DNA of 64,000 nt, from NCBI RefSeq assembly GCF_000739635.1, contig NZ_BATQ01000106.1:25000-88999 (forward strand), written 5' to 3'. The translations under genes and the position numbers were made by a program. This document shows, piece by piece, positions 17,861 to 26,436 of the stretch (positions are counted from its first letter, which is position 1; the number at the start of each line of letters is the position of its first letter). The stretch comes from Verrucomicrobium sp. BvORR034 (GTDB taxonomy: Bacteria > Verrucomicrobiota > Verrucomicrobiia > Verrucomicrobiales > Verrucomicrobiaceae). The notes beneath the pieces are model-generated. The model was not told the DNA's origin. It did not search any database and worked only from the letters and a program-made list of their open reading frames with translations.

Positions 17861-18838
17861 ATGATACCCTCTCTCTGGCTTGGCATTGTTCTCTCAGTTG
17901 GACTGAACGGAAACCCCGCCGTACGCCGATTCCCAGATCTGGTGGTCACCACGCCCGCCTCTGCCGCCGCAGCCAGACCCTCCGCCATGTTGCCCGGGGT
18001 GGAGATTCTTCCCGGACTAAGGGACACGGACCATTTTGAAATTGCCAAGGTGCCGCCGCCTTCCGTCAAGGCCAGCTATTCCACGGTCCACATGACGCAA
18101 CCGTATGTTGCGATCACCTTTGACGATGGACCGCATGCCACCAACACCCCGCGGTTGCTGGACATTCTCGCTGAGCGCAACATCAAAGCGACCTTCTTCG
18201 TGGTGGGCAAGAACGTCCGCGAGTACCCCGCCATCCTGCGCCGGATCATCGCGGAGGGGCACGAGGTAGGGAACCACACCTGGAGCCACATGGCTCTCTC
18301 CACGCTCACTCCGGACAAGGTTCGGCAGGAGCTGAGCAAGACGCACGATGCGGTCCTCCAGGCCGCCGGCTACCAGATGCGACTCATGCGTCCGCCCTAC
18401 GGCGCAACCAATCTGCGGGTAAAACAGATCTGCTTCCAGGAGTTCCACTACCCGAGCATTATCTGGACGGTGGACCCGCTGGACTGGAAACAGCCGGGAT
18501 CCTCCGTCGTCGCCCAGCACATCGTGGCCGGGACGCGCTCAGGTGCCATCATCCTCGTTCACGACATCCACGCCGCGACCATTGATGCGATGCCGGACAC
18601 CCTCGACACCCTCCTGGCGAAAGGCTACCACTTTGTGACGGTCAGCCAGCTCCTGAATCTGGGCGACAAGTACCCCGTGACCTCCACGGTCCCCATGGCC
18701 ATTCCTGTACCGGAGCCAGAGCCGACCATGCCCATTCCGGCCGCTGCCGCCGGTAACGGTGCAGGTACCAGCCTCGATTCCACGATCCCCAGCGGTGCGG
18801 TCAGGCCCGTGACGGGTTTGCCCGGCGACTCAAACTAA
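17861..18838 (+). CDS. Exported polysaccharide deacetylase (NodB homology)
   Basis: A 325-residue protein with an N-terminal hydrophobic stretch (IPSLWLGIVLSVGLNG) and a NodB carbohydrate esterase family 4 domain: AITFDDGPHATNTPRLL (motif 1, catalytic Asp and metal ligand), GHEVGNHTWSHMAL (motif 2, H-x3-H metal ligands), MRPPYGATN (motif 3), and IIWTVDPLDWKQPG and IILVHDIHAATID (motifs 4-5). It would remove N- or O-acetyl groups from peptidoglycan or another glycan in the envelope. The C-terminus is Pro/Ala-rich. It ends before a hairpin at 18858-18884 and is convergent with the small gene at 18943-19119. Confidence 0.92.
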   Translation: MIPSLWLGIVLSVGLNGNPAVRRFPDLVVTTPASAAAARPSAMLPGVEILPGLRDTDHFEIAKVPPPSVKASYSTVHMTQPYVAITFDDGPHATNTPRLLDILAERNIKATFFVVGKNVREYPAILRRIIAEGHEVGNHTWSHMALSTLTPDKVRQELSKTHDAVLQAAGYQMRLMRPPYGATNLRVKQICFQEFHYPSIIWTVDPLDWKQPGSSVVAQHIVAGTRSGAIILVHDIHAATIDAMPDTLDTLLAKGYHFVTVSQLLNLGDKYPVTSTVPMAIPVPEPEPTMPIPAAAAGNGAGTSLDSTIPSGAVRPVTGLPGDSN

Positions 18839-18857
18839 CTCGCTCGCTCCAAATCAA

Positions 18858-18884
18858 AATCGGCGGACAAAAGGTCCGCCGATT
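18858..18884. terminator. Hairpin between convergent genes
   Basis: A perfect 11-bp stem (18858-18868 pairs with 18874-18884; AATCGGCGGAC) with loop AAAAG. It sits between the ends of the polysaccharide deacetylase gene and the small minus-strand gene. No long T tract follows on either strand, so termination strength is uncertain. Confidence 0.6.
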
Positions 18885-18942
18885 CAGTAGGTTGAGGAAG
18901 CGGCCAAATGGCGGCTTCGATGGGCATCAGGAAGTTCCAGCC

Positions 18943-19119
18943 CTAGTGCTTCTTGTCCCGGCCTTTGTTGGCAGGAGACTCGTGACGGGCTTTCCCCTTC
19001 TCGAGCACTTTGGCGATCTCGACCTGATGCAGACTCTGGTCCGACTGGTGAAGCTGGTCCGTATTCCGGAACTTCGCGGCCTGCTGTTCGAGTTCTGTCG
19101 TAGCGTAGCGTGACGGCAT
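18943..19119 (-). CDS. Small 58-residue hydrophilic protein, unknown function
   Basis: A short frame that begins MPSRYATTELEQQAAKFRNT and ends SPANKGRDKKH. It is highly charged and Gln-rich (central KVLEKGKARHES), with no membrane segment and no cysteines. Reality is supported mainly by the ribosome binding site AAGGAGGTGA six bases before the ATG, the only such perfect site I noticed in the window. It lies alone on the minus strand, divergent from the AI-2E-family permease gene and convergent with the deacetylase gene. A longer competing frame on the same strand (18884-19144) has the Shine-Dalgarno inside it and looks like a shadow. I do not recognise the family; a cytoplasmic, possibly nucleic-acid- or ribosome-associated small protein is conceivable. 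Confidence 0.75.
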   Translation of the reverse strand: MPSRYATTELEQQAAKFRNTDQLHQSDQSLHQVEIAKVLEKGKARHESPANKGRDKKH

Positions 19120-19125
19120 GGTAAA

Positions 19126-19135
19126 TCACCTCCTT
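19126..19135 (-). promoter_or_regulatory. Perfect Shine-Dalgarno sequence
   Basis: On the minus strand AAGGAGGTGA, complementary over ten bases to the 3' end of 16S rRNA, placed six bases before the ATG at 19119. Its presence decides the start of the 58-residue gene. Confidence 0.85.
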
Positions 19136-19257
19136 CCGTTTCAAGGTTAAACGTTCCCCAGGCCTGTGCCGGACGCTTGAAAAGGGACATTCCCGGGCTG
19201 AATTGCGTTCTCCAATCCACTTGTCACTTGGGCAGGAAAACGCTTTACTCCGTGCCC

Positions 19258-20646
19258 GTGACGAAAATCCCCAACGCGTTTCAGCGTGCCACCCTTTGGG
19301 CCGCCATCACGGCGCTTTCGATAGCGGTGATTGGCAGCCTCTCCGTCGGACTCATCTGGTTGATCACCCGGGTGATTTCCTTCCTGCAGCCCCTCCTCAT
19401 TCCGTTCGCGGTTGCAGGTGTCCTGGCCTACTTGCTGGAGCCGCTGGTCTCCCGCCTCATTAAATGGGGGCTGAGCCGGCAGCGAGCCGTCATGCTCGTG
19501 TTCGTGCTCGCCACCGCCGCCATCGTGGGGGTGTCTTTGGTCATTGTCCCCGCCTTTGCCCGACAGAGCGTCGATTTTGCCAAAGAGGTCCCCGCCTACG
19601 CGGAAAAGGTTCGCACCCAAGTTCTAGGTTGGGCCACCTCGCTTAATACCCGCCTCATGGATGATTACGGCGTGGACATCCTGCACTGGAGCGTGCCCCA
19701 GTCTCATCCGACATCCAACGATGCAGGCGCTGGCCTCCCCACCCCTGCGACAGCTCCTGCCCTCCCCGCCACCAACCCCGTCCCACTGACCGTAGACGTC
19801 TCGACCTTGACCGATGAGCAGGCTCAAAACCTTGTGACTGGAGCGACGACTCTTCGTGATGCGGCCGCAGCAGAGGCATCTTACTTCACGCTTCAAGACC
19901 TCCTCAGCGGAGATTGGCTGAAGAGCACCCTCCCGAAGGTGGGGCAGAACGCCTGGAACTTCATCCGGGCGGGTGTCGGAGGGTTCCTGGGAGGGTTTGG
20001 CTTCCTGTTGTCCCTTGTTATCGTGCCGCTGTATCTTTACTATTTCCTCACTGAGAGCCCCAAGATCGCAGAGGGCTGGTCCCACTATGTTCCTCTCAGG
20101 GCCTCTCAGTTCAAGGACGAGGTCGTCAGCACCCTGGCAGAGATCAATGGATACCTCATCGCCTTCTTCCGAGGGCAGTTGGTGGTGAGCCTGATCAACG
20201 GGGTCGCCACGGGCCTTGGGCTGGTTATTGTGGGCGTTAAGTTCGGCTGGCTGATTGGCCTGTCGCTCTGTGTGCTCGGCATCATCCCTTACCTCGGCAT
20301 CGTGGTCTGCTGGATTCCTGCCGTCATCATCGCCTCGGTCCAGGGGGGCAGCTACCTGATCCCAGCCTCCAGCCCATGGTGGGTGTTTCCGCTGGTGGTC
20401 ACCGCCATCTTCGCCGTCGTTCAACAGATTGACGGCCTGTTCATCACCCCAAAGATCGTCGGCGAATCAGTCGGCCTCCACCCTATGACCGTGATCGTAT
20501 CCGTGTTCGCCTGGTCCCTGGTCATGGGCGGCCTGCTTGGCGCTATTCTGGCGGTGCCTATGACGGCCGCAGTCAAGGTGTTGTTTCAGCGCTACGTCTG
20601 GCAACGGGCGATGATTGCCGGCCGCGTGGAGCCGGAAGGGCTCTGA
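19258..20646 (+). CDS. AI-2E/PerM family transporter
   Basis: A polytopic inner-membrane protein of about 462 residues of the AI-2E transporter (PerM/YhhT) family. It has two N-terminal membrane segments with the typical PLLIPFAVAGVLAYLLEPLV, a long extra-membrane central region (with a Pro/Ala-rich insertion near DAGAGLPTPATAPALPATNP), and a C-terminal block of five or more segments with FFRGQLVVSLINGVATGLG, GIIPYLGIVVCWIPAVI and FITPKIVGESVGLHPM, the family signature. Members export AI-2 or act as Na+/H+ antiporters; the role here is open. GTG codons at 19252 and 19258 are the likely starts; the ATG at 19177 would add an unlikely Cys-containing leader. Confidence 0.88.
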   Translation: MTKIPNAFQRATLWAAITALSIAVIGSLSVGLIWLITRVISFLQPLLIPFAVAGVLAYLLEPLVSRLIKWGLSRQRAVMLVFVLATAAIVGVSLVIVPAFARQSVDFAKEVPAYAEKVRTQVLGWATSLNTRLMDDYGVDILHWSVPQSHPTSNDAGAGLPTPATAPALPATNPVPLTVDVSTLTDEQAQNLVTGATTLRDAAAAEASYFTLQDLLSGDWLKSTLPKVGQNAWNFIRAGVGGFLGGFGFLLSLVIVPLYLYYFLTESPKIAEGWSHYVPLRASQFKDEVVSTLAEINGYLIAFFRGQLVVSLINGVATGLGLVIVGVKFGWLIGLSLCVLGIIPYLGIVVCWIPAVIIASVQGGSYLIPASSPWWVFPLVVTAIFAVVQQIDGLFITPKIVGESVGLHPMTVIVSVFAWSLVMGGLLGAILAVPMTAAVKVLFQRYVWQRAMIAGRVEPEGL

Positions 20647-20741
20647 CGTGTGCATGCGCTTCAATTTCAGCAAATTCCTGCTCAATCTAAACTAACACTG
20701 GCGTTGGAGACGTTGTCTCACTAGCGTTCCTAAATTGTCAC

Positions 20742-21755
20742 ATGGATTCAGCCTCACTTTCTCCCGCTCCGTCCGAAAGCTCCGTAACCGCCGATGACAT
20801 TCGCGCTGCATCCTCCTGGGTGGAGCCGTTGCGGGAGGAGATTGCCCGGGTTCTGGTGGGCCAGAACGACCTGGTGGACCGGCTTCTCATTGCTCTGCTG
20901 ACCAACGGCCACGTGCTCCTGGAAGGCGTGCCCGGCCTGGCCAAGACCCTGACCGTGCGTACGCTTGCCTCCTGCTTGCATGCACGCTTTCAGCGGATCC
21001 AGTTCACACCGGACCTTTTGCCGGCCGACGTGGTCGGCACCATGATCTTCAACCCGCGGGAAGGCACCTTCTCCCCTCGCTTGGGCCCGGTGTTCGCCAA
21101 CCTGGTGCTCGCGGATGAAATCAACCGCGCCCCTGCCAAGGTGCAGAGCGCCCTGCTGGAAGCCATGCAGGAGCGGCAGGTCACCATTGGAGACACCACC
21201 TACAGTCTGCCCAATCCCTTCGTGGTCCTAGCCACGCAGAACCCCATCGACCAGGAAGGTACCTACACCCTGCCGGAGGCCCAGCTCGACCGTTTCCTGC
21301 TCAAGATCCGGGTGGACTATCCCACCATCGCGGAGGAGCGGCTCGTGTTGGACCGCATGGCGACGTCCAAGCCCAATCTCGAAGTCTCCCCCGTCATTCA
21401 GATTCAGCAGATCGCCAACAGCCGTGCGCTGGTCAACGGCATTCACATGGATGACAAGATCAAGGACTACATTGTCGGCCTCATCTATGCCACGCGCCAT
21501 CCAGAAGGGGTGATCAGCCACCTGCGCAATTTGATTCGCTGCGGGGCATCTCCGCGTGGCACCATCAATCTCGCGCTTGCCGCCAAGGCCAACGCCTTCC
21601 TCGCGGGTCGCGACTACGTGACACCGCACGACGTCAAAGCGTTGGCTCCCGACATCCTCCGTCACCGCATTCTCCTCACCTACGAGGCGGAGGCTGAAGG
21701 CGTCACCACGGAGGACATTGTTGGCCAGTTGCTGAGCAAAATGCCTGTGCCCTGA
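20742..21755 (+). CDS. MoxR family AAA ATPase
   Basis: A 337-residue AAA+ ATPase of the MoxR family. Walker A is EGVPGLAKT (residues about 63-71), Walker B LVLADEINRAPAKVQSALLE, sensor 1 VLATQNPIDQEGTYTLPEAQ, and the arginine finger DRFLLK follows. MoxR ATPases work as chaperones with partners containing VWA domains, exactly the genes that follow (DUF58, BatA, BatB). It is the first gene of a seven-gene operon with gaps of 6-19 bases. The 95-base region before it holds an inverted repeat GAGAC-GTT-GTCTC (20707-20719), a possible operator. Confidence 0.95.
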   Translation: MDSASLSPAPSESSVTADDIRAASSWVEPLREEIARVLVGQNDLVDRLLIALLTNGHVLLEGVPGLAKTLTVRTLASCLHARFQRIQFTPDLLPADVVGTMIFNPREGTFSPRLGPVFANLVLADEINRAPAKVQSALLEAMQERQVTIGDTTYSLPNPFVVLATQNPIDQEGTYTLPEAQLDRFLLKIRVDYPTIAEERLVLDRMATSKPNLEVSPVIQIQQIANSRALVNGIHMDDKIKDYIVGLIYATRHPEGVISHLRNLIRCGASPRGTINLALAAKANAFLAGRDYVTPHDVKALAPDILRHRILLTYEAEAEGVTTEDIVGQLLSKMPVP

Positions 21756-21774
21756 TTCTGGACCCATCCTTGTC

Positions 21775-22683
21775 ATGCTTCCGCCTCCCGACAACGAAGC
21801 TCGCATCAACCGCATCCTCAAACGGGTGCGTAAGATTGAGCTGATCACGCGTGGGCTGGTAAAAGAAACACTCGGCGGCGCCTACCACAGCCGTTTCAAG
21901 GGCCAGGGCATTGAGTTCGATGACTTTCGTGAATACCAGCCGGGAGATGATGTGCGTTTCCTCGACTGGAATGTCACCGCCCGTCTGAATGAGCCTTACG
22001 TCCGCAAGTACGTGGAAGAACGGGAGATGACCGTTCTCCTCCTCGTGGATGTGAGCCGGAGCGGCGACTACGGCAGCGGAGAGGACAGCAAGCGTGAGCG
22101 CGCCGCGGAAGTGGCGGCAGTCTTTGCCTTCAGCGCTTTGCAGAATCAGGACAAGGTGGGGCTGGCCATGTTCTCCAGCGAGGTCGAGTTCTACCTGCCC
22201 GCCCGCAAGGGCACCGGACAGGCGCTGCGCATTGTCCGGGAGATCCTCAACTTTCAACCCACCCGGCGCGGTACTGACCTTGAACCCGCGTTGAACCTGG
22301 CCGTCCAGCGAATCCCGCACCGGGCGCTCGTGTTCGTAATCTCTGATTTCATCGCACCAGGCGGCCCCGCCGCCTGGGAGAAGGCCCTGCGGGCCGCCTC
22401 CAGCAAACACGACGTGGTGGCCGTGGAAGTGGTGGACCCACGGGAACTGGAGCTCCCCAGCGTGGGACGGGTCTGTCTGGAGGATCCCGAGACCATGCAG
22501 CAGGTCATAGTTAACACCTCCAACCCGCGGGTGCGTCGTGAGTTTGCCGCACGCGCCCAGGCCATGCGGGAGAACCTGACGGGAATGTTCCACCGGAACA
22601 ACATCGAGAACATCGTCATTCACACCGACTCCGACTACCTCCCGGCCCTCCGGAGTTATTTCCGTTCCCGCCGTCGTCGCTGA
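21775..22683 (+). CDS. DUF58 domain protein
   Basis: A 302-residue soluble protein with the DUF58 signature GAYHSRFKGQGIEFDDFREY followed by GDDVRFLDWNVTARL, and a VWA-like fold downstream (LLLVDVSRSGDYGSG provides the D-x-S-x-S-like metal site). It lacks membrane segments, unlike many DUF58 proteins. It is the standard second gene of MoxR-Bat operons and is thought to act as the adaptor between the MoxR ATPase and the VWA proteins. Confidence 0.93.
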   Translation: MLPPPDNEARINRILKRVRKIELITRGLVKETLGGAYHSRFKGQGIEFDDFREYQPGDDVRFLDWNVTARLNEPYVRKYVEEREMTVLLLVDVSRSGDYGSGEDSKRERAAEVAAVFAFSALQNQDKVGLAMFSSEVEFYLPARKGTGQALRIVREILNFQPTRRGTDLEPALNLAVQRIPHRALVFVISDFIAPGGPAAWEKALRAASSKHDVVAVEVVDPRELELPSVGRVCLEDPETMQQVIVNTSNPRVRREFAARAQAMRENLTGMFHRNNIENIVIHTDSDYLPALRSYFRSRRRR

Positions 22684-22692
22684 TTCCGCCCC

Positions 22693-23418
22693 ATGATCCA
22701 CCGTCTATCCAGCATGGCGATCCTGGGCGGGCTGCTTTCCGCAGCCTGGGGAGGCACGGCGTTTGCCCAGCAGCGGGAGCCGGTGAATCTCACGCCCCTG
22801 CCCTTTCCGGAGATCGACACGCCCCATCTGCCGGAGCCGGGCATGTCCTGGTGGCTCATCGCTGGCGGAGCAGTTCTCCTTGTCGCCCTCGTGGCCCTGC
22901 TGGTGCTTCTGCTCCTCCGGGCCAAAGGCACCCGTCCTCCCACGCCACCACCCCACCCGCTCAAGCATGCCCTGCAGCGGCTGGAGACGCTTCGAGCTTC
23001 GCTTGACTCCATGAACCCCGACGCGGTGGGGCATGAAGTTTCCGTGATCCTGCGGGACTATCAGCAGGCGAGATACCGGGTTCCCGCCCCCTATCTGACG
23101 TCCGAGGAACTGTACGGGAGCGACGTGCTGGAATCTCGTGAAGAGGTCCGGAGTCGCTTCAGCCCGCTCGCGAAAATCTACGATCGATTGTCCTTTGGAC
23201 GGATCCCGGCCACTCGATCCGAGGCGGAAAGGCTGGTTCAAGACGCCACCGCGGCCTTGCAGGAGGAACGTATCTATCTTCCGGCAGCCAGCGCCTCATC
23301 GCTTGCAGGTCCCGATGAGGAAGTCCCTGACGCACCGGAATCCGTGCTCCAGCCCCCACCCTTGCCGATGGCGAAGCCTGTTCCCACTCGCGAAGAAAAG
23401 CCCGCCAGCTTGAGCTGA
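22693..23418 (+). CDS. DUF4381 domain membrane protein
   Basis: A 241-residue protein with an N-terminal signal peptide (ending FAQQ), the short periplasmic motif LPFPEIDTPHLPEPGMSWW, one membrane segment (about residues 54-75) and a cytoplasmic helical region containing VSVILRDYQQARYRVPAP, a DUF4381 hallmark. The last 50 residues are Pro/Glu-rich. DUF4381 proteins are regular members of Bat operons; their biochemical role is not known. Confidence 0.85.
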   Translation: MIHRLSSMAILGGLLSAAWGGTAFAQQREPVNLTPLPFPEIDTPHLPEPGMSWWLIAGGAVLLVALVALLVLLLLRAKGTRPPTPPPHPLKHALQRLETLRASLDSMNPDAVGHEVSVILRDYQQARYRVPAPYLTSEELYGSDVLESREEVRSRFSPLAKIYDRLSFGRIPATRSEAERLVQDATAALQEERIYLPAASASSLAGPDEEVPDAPESVLQPPPLPMAKPVPTREEKPASLS

Positions 23419-23435
23419 TCCATCCACCCTGTACC

Positions 23436-24455
23436 ATGCGCATCCCCTTCATGCCTGAACATCAGCTTGCCAGTCCCTGGTGGCTGTTGTTGCTGCTGGC
23501 CCTGCCTGTTCTGGCCTGGCTGCGGGGACGCGCGGGGGACGCGCCCGCCATGTCTTTCCCGATGACGGGGTTGCTTGCCGAGTTGGGTCGCCCGACGCGG
23601 AGCCGCCCACGGGGACTCGCCTTCAACCTTCTGCACCTGGCCATGGTCCCGGCCATCATTGCCCTCGCCCGGCCTCAAAAGGTGATTTCGTACGACGAAT
23701 TGAAGTCGGAAGGCATCGGCATTGTTGTGGCGTTTGACGTGTCGCTGTCCATGCGGATCCGGGACTTCTACATCGGAAACCGCCAGGTGGACCGGATGAC
23801 CGCCGCAAAGCGGGTGCTGGTAGACTTCATCAAGGGGCGGCCGAATGATCGCATCGGCATCGTGGCGTTCGGTGGCGCCCCCTACAATCCGTGCCCGCCC
23901 ACGCTGGATCACGACTGGCTGCTGAACAACATGGACCGGATTCAGACCGGCATCATGGAGGACGGCACGGCCATCGGGTCCGGCATCGCCGCCGCCGCCC
24001 GCCGGCTGGATCAGCTGGAGGTTAAGAGCAAGGTCATCCTCCTCATGACTGACGGGGCCAACAACAGCGGCAAGCTGAGCCCTCAAGATGCCGCGCGTCT
24101 GGCCGCCACCCTTGGCATTCGCATCCACGCCATCTCCATCGGCACGCCCGGTATGCACCCTATTTACATGCCCAACGGCCCCCCCATCAATTCGGGTCGC
24201 CAGGAGTTCGACCCCGAAACGTTGCAGGAGGTCGCGAACATTGGCAGCGGCAGCTTTTTCCGTGCAGAAGACCTCTCCACCCTGGAGCGCATCTTCAAGA
24301 CGGTTGACGAAATGGAACGTACTGAGATTGAGCGTCGCAAAATTGTCGAAACTGAGGACGTCTATTTTTGGTTTCTTCTGACAGCTGCCGTGCTGGGAGG
24401 AGTCTATCTTATCTGGAAACAGTCCGCCGGCCACACGGCCCCGTCCATTGCCTAG
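23436..24455 (+). CDS. batA: VWA domain protein BatA
   Basis: A 339-residue membrane-anchored von Willebrand A protein. Two N-terminal membrane segments are followed by a VWA domain with an intact metal-ion-dependent adhesion site: DVSLSM (D-x-S-x-S), DGTAIGSG (Thr) and MTDGANNSG (Asp), then a C-terminal membrane segment (VYFWFLLTAAVLGGVYLIW). This topology is that of BatA/Aer proteins. It may start at the ATG at 23436 or at 23451. It probably forms a complex with BatB/C encoded 6 bases downstream. Confidence 0.9.
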   Translation: MRIPFMPEHQLASPWWLLLLLALPVLAWLRGRAGDAPAMSFPMTGLLAELGRPTRSRPRGLAFNLLHLAMVPAIIALARPQKVISYDELKSEGIGIVVAFDVSLSMRIRDFYIGNRQVDRMTAAKRVLVDFIKGRPNDRIGIVAFGGAPYNPCPPTLDHDWLLNNMDRIQTGIMEDGTAIGSGIAAAARRLDQLEVKSKVILLMTDGANNSGKLSPQDAARLAATLGIRIHAISIGTPGMHPIYMPNGPPINSGRQEFDPETLQEVANIGSGSFFRAEDLSTLERIFKTVDEMERTEIERRKIVETEDVYFWFLLTAAVLGGVYLIWKQSAGHTAPSIA

Positions 24456-24461
24456 TAACCC

Positions 24462-26420
24462 ATGAACTTTGGAGCGCCCAGTTTTGCCTACCTGCTCTTC
24501 CTGCTGCCCTTGCTGGCGCTGCTGAAGATCGTGGCGGACGCCCAGGGCCAGAAGGCGGTGCAGGCCTTCGCCATCTCTGAAAGGCTGCGCAATCAGCTGC
24601 TGGGGGGCGCTTCCCGCATGTGGTCCAGCCTCCACTTCGGCCTGCAGTTGCTGGGCCTCGGTTTCTTTTTCATCGCCCTGACCCGCCCGCAATACGGCGT
24701 GGAAACCCGCATCGACGAACGTTCGGGGCGGAACATCTTCATTGCCATCGACACCTCGAAGTCCATGCTCGCGGACGATGTGTCTCCCAACCGGCTTGGG
24801 CGCGCCAAACTGGCCGCTCAAGATCTGCTGGAAAGGCTGCCCAATGACAGGGTCGGCATTATCGCCTTTGCCGGTCGCTCCTACCTCCAGGCCCCGTTGA
24901 CCAACGACCACGAAGCGGTCGTCGAGTGCATCCAGTCTCTGGACCACACGACCATCCCTCGTGGTGGCAGCAGTATTGCCTCCGCGATTCAGCTCGCCGT
25001 CGAGACCATCGACAAAGTGAAAGGGCGTGAGCATGGCATGGTGCTGTTCACCGATGGCCAGGAGACCGATGAAGCCACCCTGACAGCCGCCCGCATGGCC
25101 GCGCAAAAAGGCCTGATTGTGGTCCCAGTGGGTGTGGGGACTGCCGAAGGGGCGTTGATTCCTGATCCGGACGAGCAAAGCACAGGCGGCTATCTGAGGG
25201 ATGAGAACGGCAACGTCATCAACACCCGTCTTGAAGCGCCCCTGTTGCAGGAAGTTGCCAAGATTACGGGGGGAGAGTTTGTGCCACTCGGCACCCAGGC
25301 GCTGACCCAAAATCTTGTGGAGCGCCTGCTGGGCCAGCTGGAACGGCAGAAGCTGGACTCTCAAAAGGATACCCGTCCGATCGAGCGATACCAGTGGCCC
25401 CTGGCCTTGGGGATCGCCTGCATCTGCCTCTCTCTGATGATGCGCCCGTCTTCCCGGCGTCGGATCAAGGCGGCGCCGCTGCCGGTGGAATCTCAGGCCA
25501 CCATTCACCACCCTACCACCCCTCCACCCCTGCCCGCCATGGCCCAATCCGCAGCTCCCACCGCCTTGCTGGCTGGAAGCCTCCTCTTGTTGGGAACGTC
25601 TTTGCAGGCCGCGACCCCCATGGATCTGGAACGCGCCCGTCGCGCCTATGAAAGCGGGCGCTATGAGGCCGCCCGTAATTCCTACCAGCAACTGCTGGCA
25701 GATGAAAAACCTCCCATCTCCAGAGAAGACCTGTCCTATGGCCTGGGCGCATCAGACTTCCAGCTCAAGGATTACGACCATGCCGTGAAGTCCTTCAGCG
25801 ATGCGGTCAAATCGCGAAACAAAGGCATGCAAAAGCAGGCCCTCCGCGGTCTTGCCTCGGCTTTGTACAACCAAGGGGACCTGTCCCTGAGCAAACAACC
25901 GGACTACACCGTGCGGGCTTGGACGGATTCACTGCATCACTTCGACACCGCTCTGGACCTCGACAAGGACAACGTTGAGCTCAAGACCAACCGCGACTTT
26001 GTGCAACAGCGACTCGATGAGCTGAAAAAGCAGATCGAGATGCAAAAGCAGCAGCCCAAACCTGATAAGGACAAACAAAACGGCAAAGGCAAGGGTGAGG
26101 GCGAGCCCAAGGAAGGTGACCAGGAGGGCAAACCCGATCAACCCCAGGACGGACAGTCGGACGAGAAGAAGCAGACCGATGCCATGGAGCAGAAGTCTGG
26201 CGACCTGCCTGAAGGGGAACTCCGCGCCGGCGAGGCTGGCAAGCCCGATGACAAAAAACAGGGGCAGCAGCAGGAACCCGGGGATGAAAGCAAGGTGAAT
26301 GACAAGACCGGCTTCAGCCCCCAGGAAGCTCGCAATCAGCTGCGCAACTACGCCAACGACCAGCAGTCCGTCCAGTATCTGCAGCGCCGTGAACAGCCTC
26401 ATGGCGGCAAGGACTACTAG
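24462..26420 (+). CDS. VWA-TPR fusion protein (BatB-BatC)
   Basis: 652 residues combining two proteins that are often separate. The N-terminal half has membrane segments and a VWA domain (AIDTSKSML as D-x-S-x-S, FTDGQETD as the distal Asp), then a membrane segment at about residue 315 (WPLALGIACICLSL), then a second export-like hydrophobic segment (TALLAGSLLLLGTSLQA), and TPR repeats (RARRAYESGRYEAARNSYQQ, AVKSFSDAVKSRN). The C-terminal 130 residues are very rich in Lys, Asp, Glu, Gln and Gly, low complexity and probably disordered. The fusion supports physical coupling of BatB and BatC. Confidence 0.9.
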   Translation: MNFGAPSFAYLLFLLPLLALLKIVADAQGQKAVQAFAISERLRNQLLGGASRMWSSLHFGLQLLGLGFFFIALTRPQYGVETRIDERSGRNIFIAIDTSKSMLADDVSPNRLGRAKLAAQDLLERLPNDRVGIIAFAGRSYLQAPLTNDHEAVVECIQSLDHTTIPRGGSSIASAIQLAVETIDKVKGREHGMVLFTDGQETDEATLTAARMAAQKGLIVVPVGVGTAEGALIPDPDEQSTGGYLRDENGNVINTRLEAPLLQEVAKITGGEFVPLGTQALTQNLVERLLGQLERQKLDSQKDTRPIERYQWPLALGIACICLSLMMRPSSRRRIKAAPLPVESQATIHHPTTPPPLPAMAQSAAPTALLAGSLLLLGTSLQAATPMDLERARRAYESGRYEAARNSYQQLLADEKPPISREDLSYGLGASDFQLKDYDHAVKSFSDAVKSRNKGMQKQALRGLASALYNQGDLSLSKQPDYTVRAWTDSLHHFDTALDLDKDNVELKTNRDFVQQRLDELKKQIEMQKQQPKPDKDKQNGKGKGEGEPKEGDQEGKPDQPQDGQSDEKKQTDAMEQKSGDLPEGELRAGEAGKPDDKKQGQQQEPGDESKVNDKTGFSPQEARNQLRNYANDQQSVQYLQRREQPHGGKDY

Positions 26421-26436
26421 CCGCCATATCGTCTCC

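Noticed and set aside
18884..19144. 86-residue minus-strand frame around the small gene
   Set aside because: It would put a perfect Shine-Dalgarno inside its coding region; the 58-codon frame that follows that site is more convincing.
23274..25691. 805-residue open frame on the minus strand opposite batA/batB
   Set aside because: It is a GC-skewed antisense shadow of well-supported VWA-domain genes; the translated protein is His/Gln/Gly-rich without known motifs.
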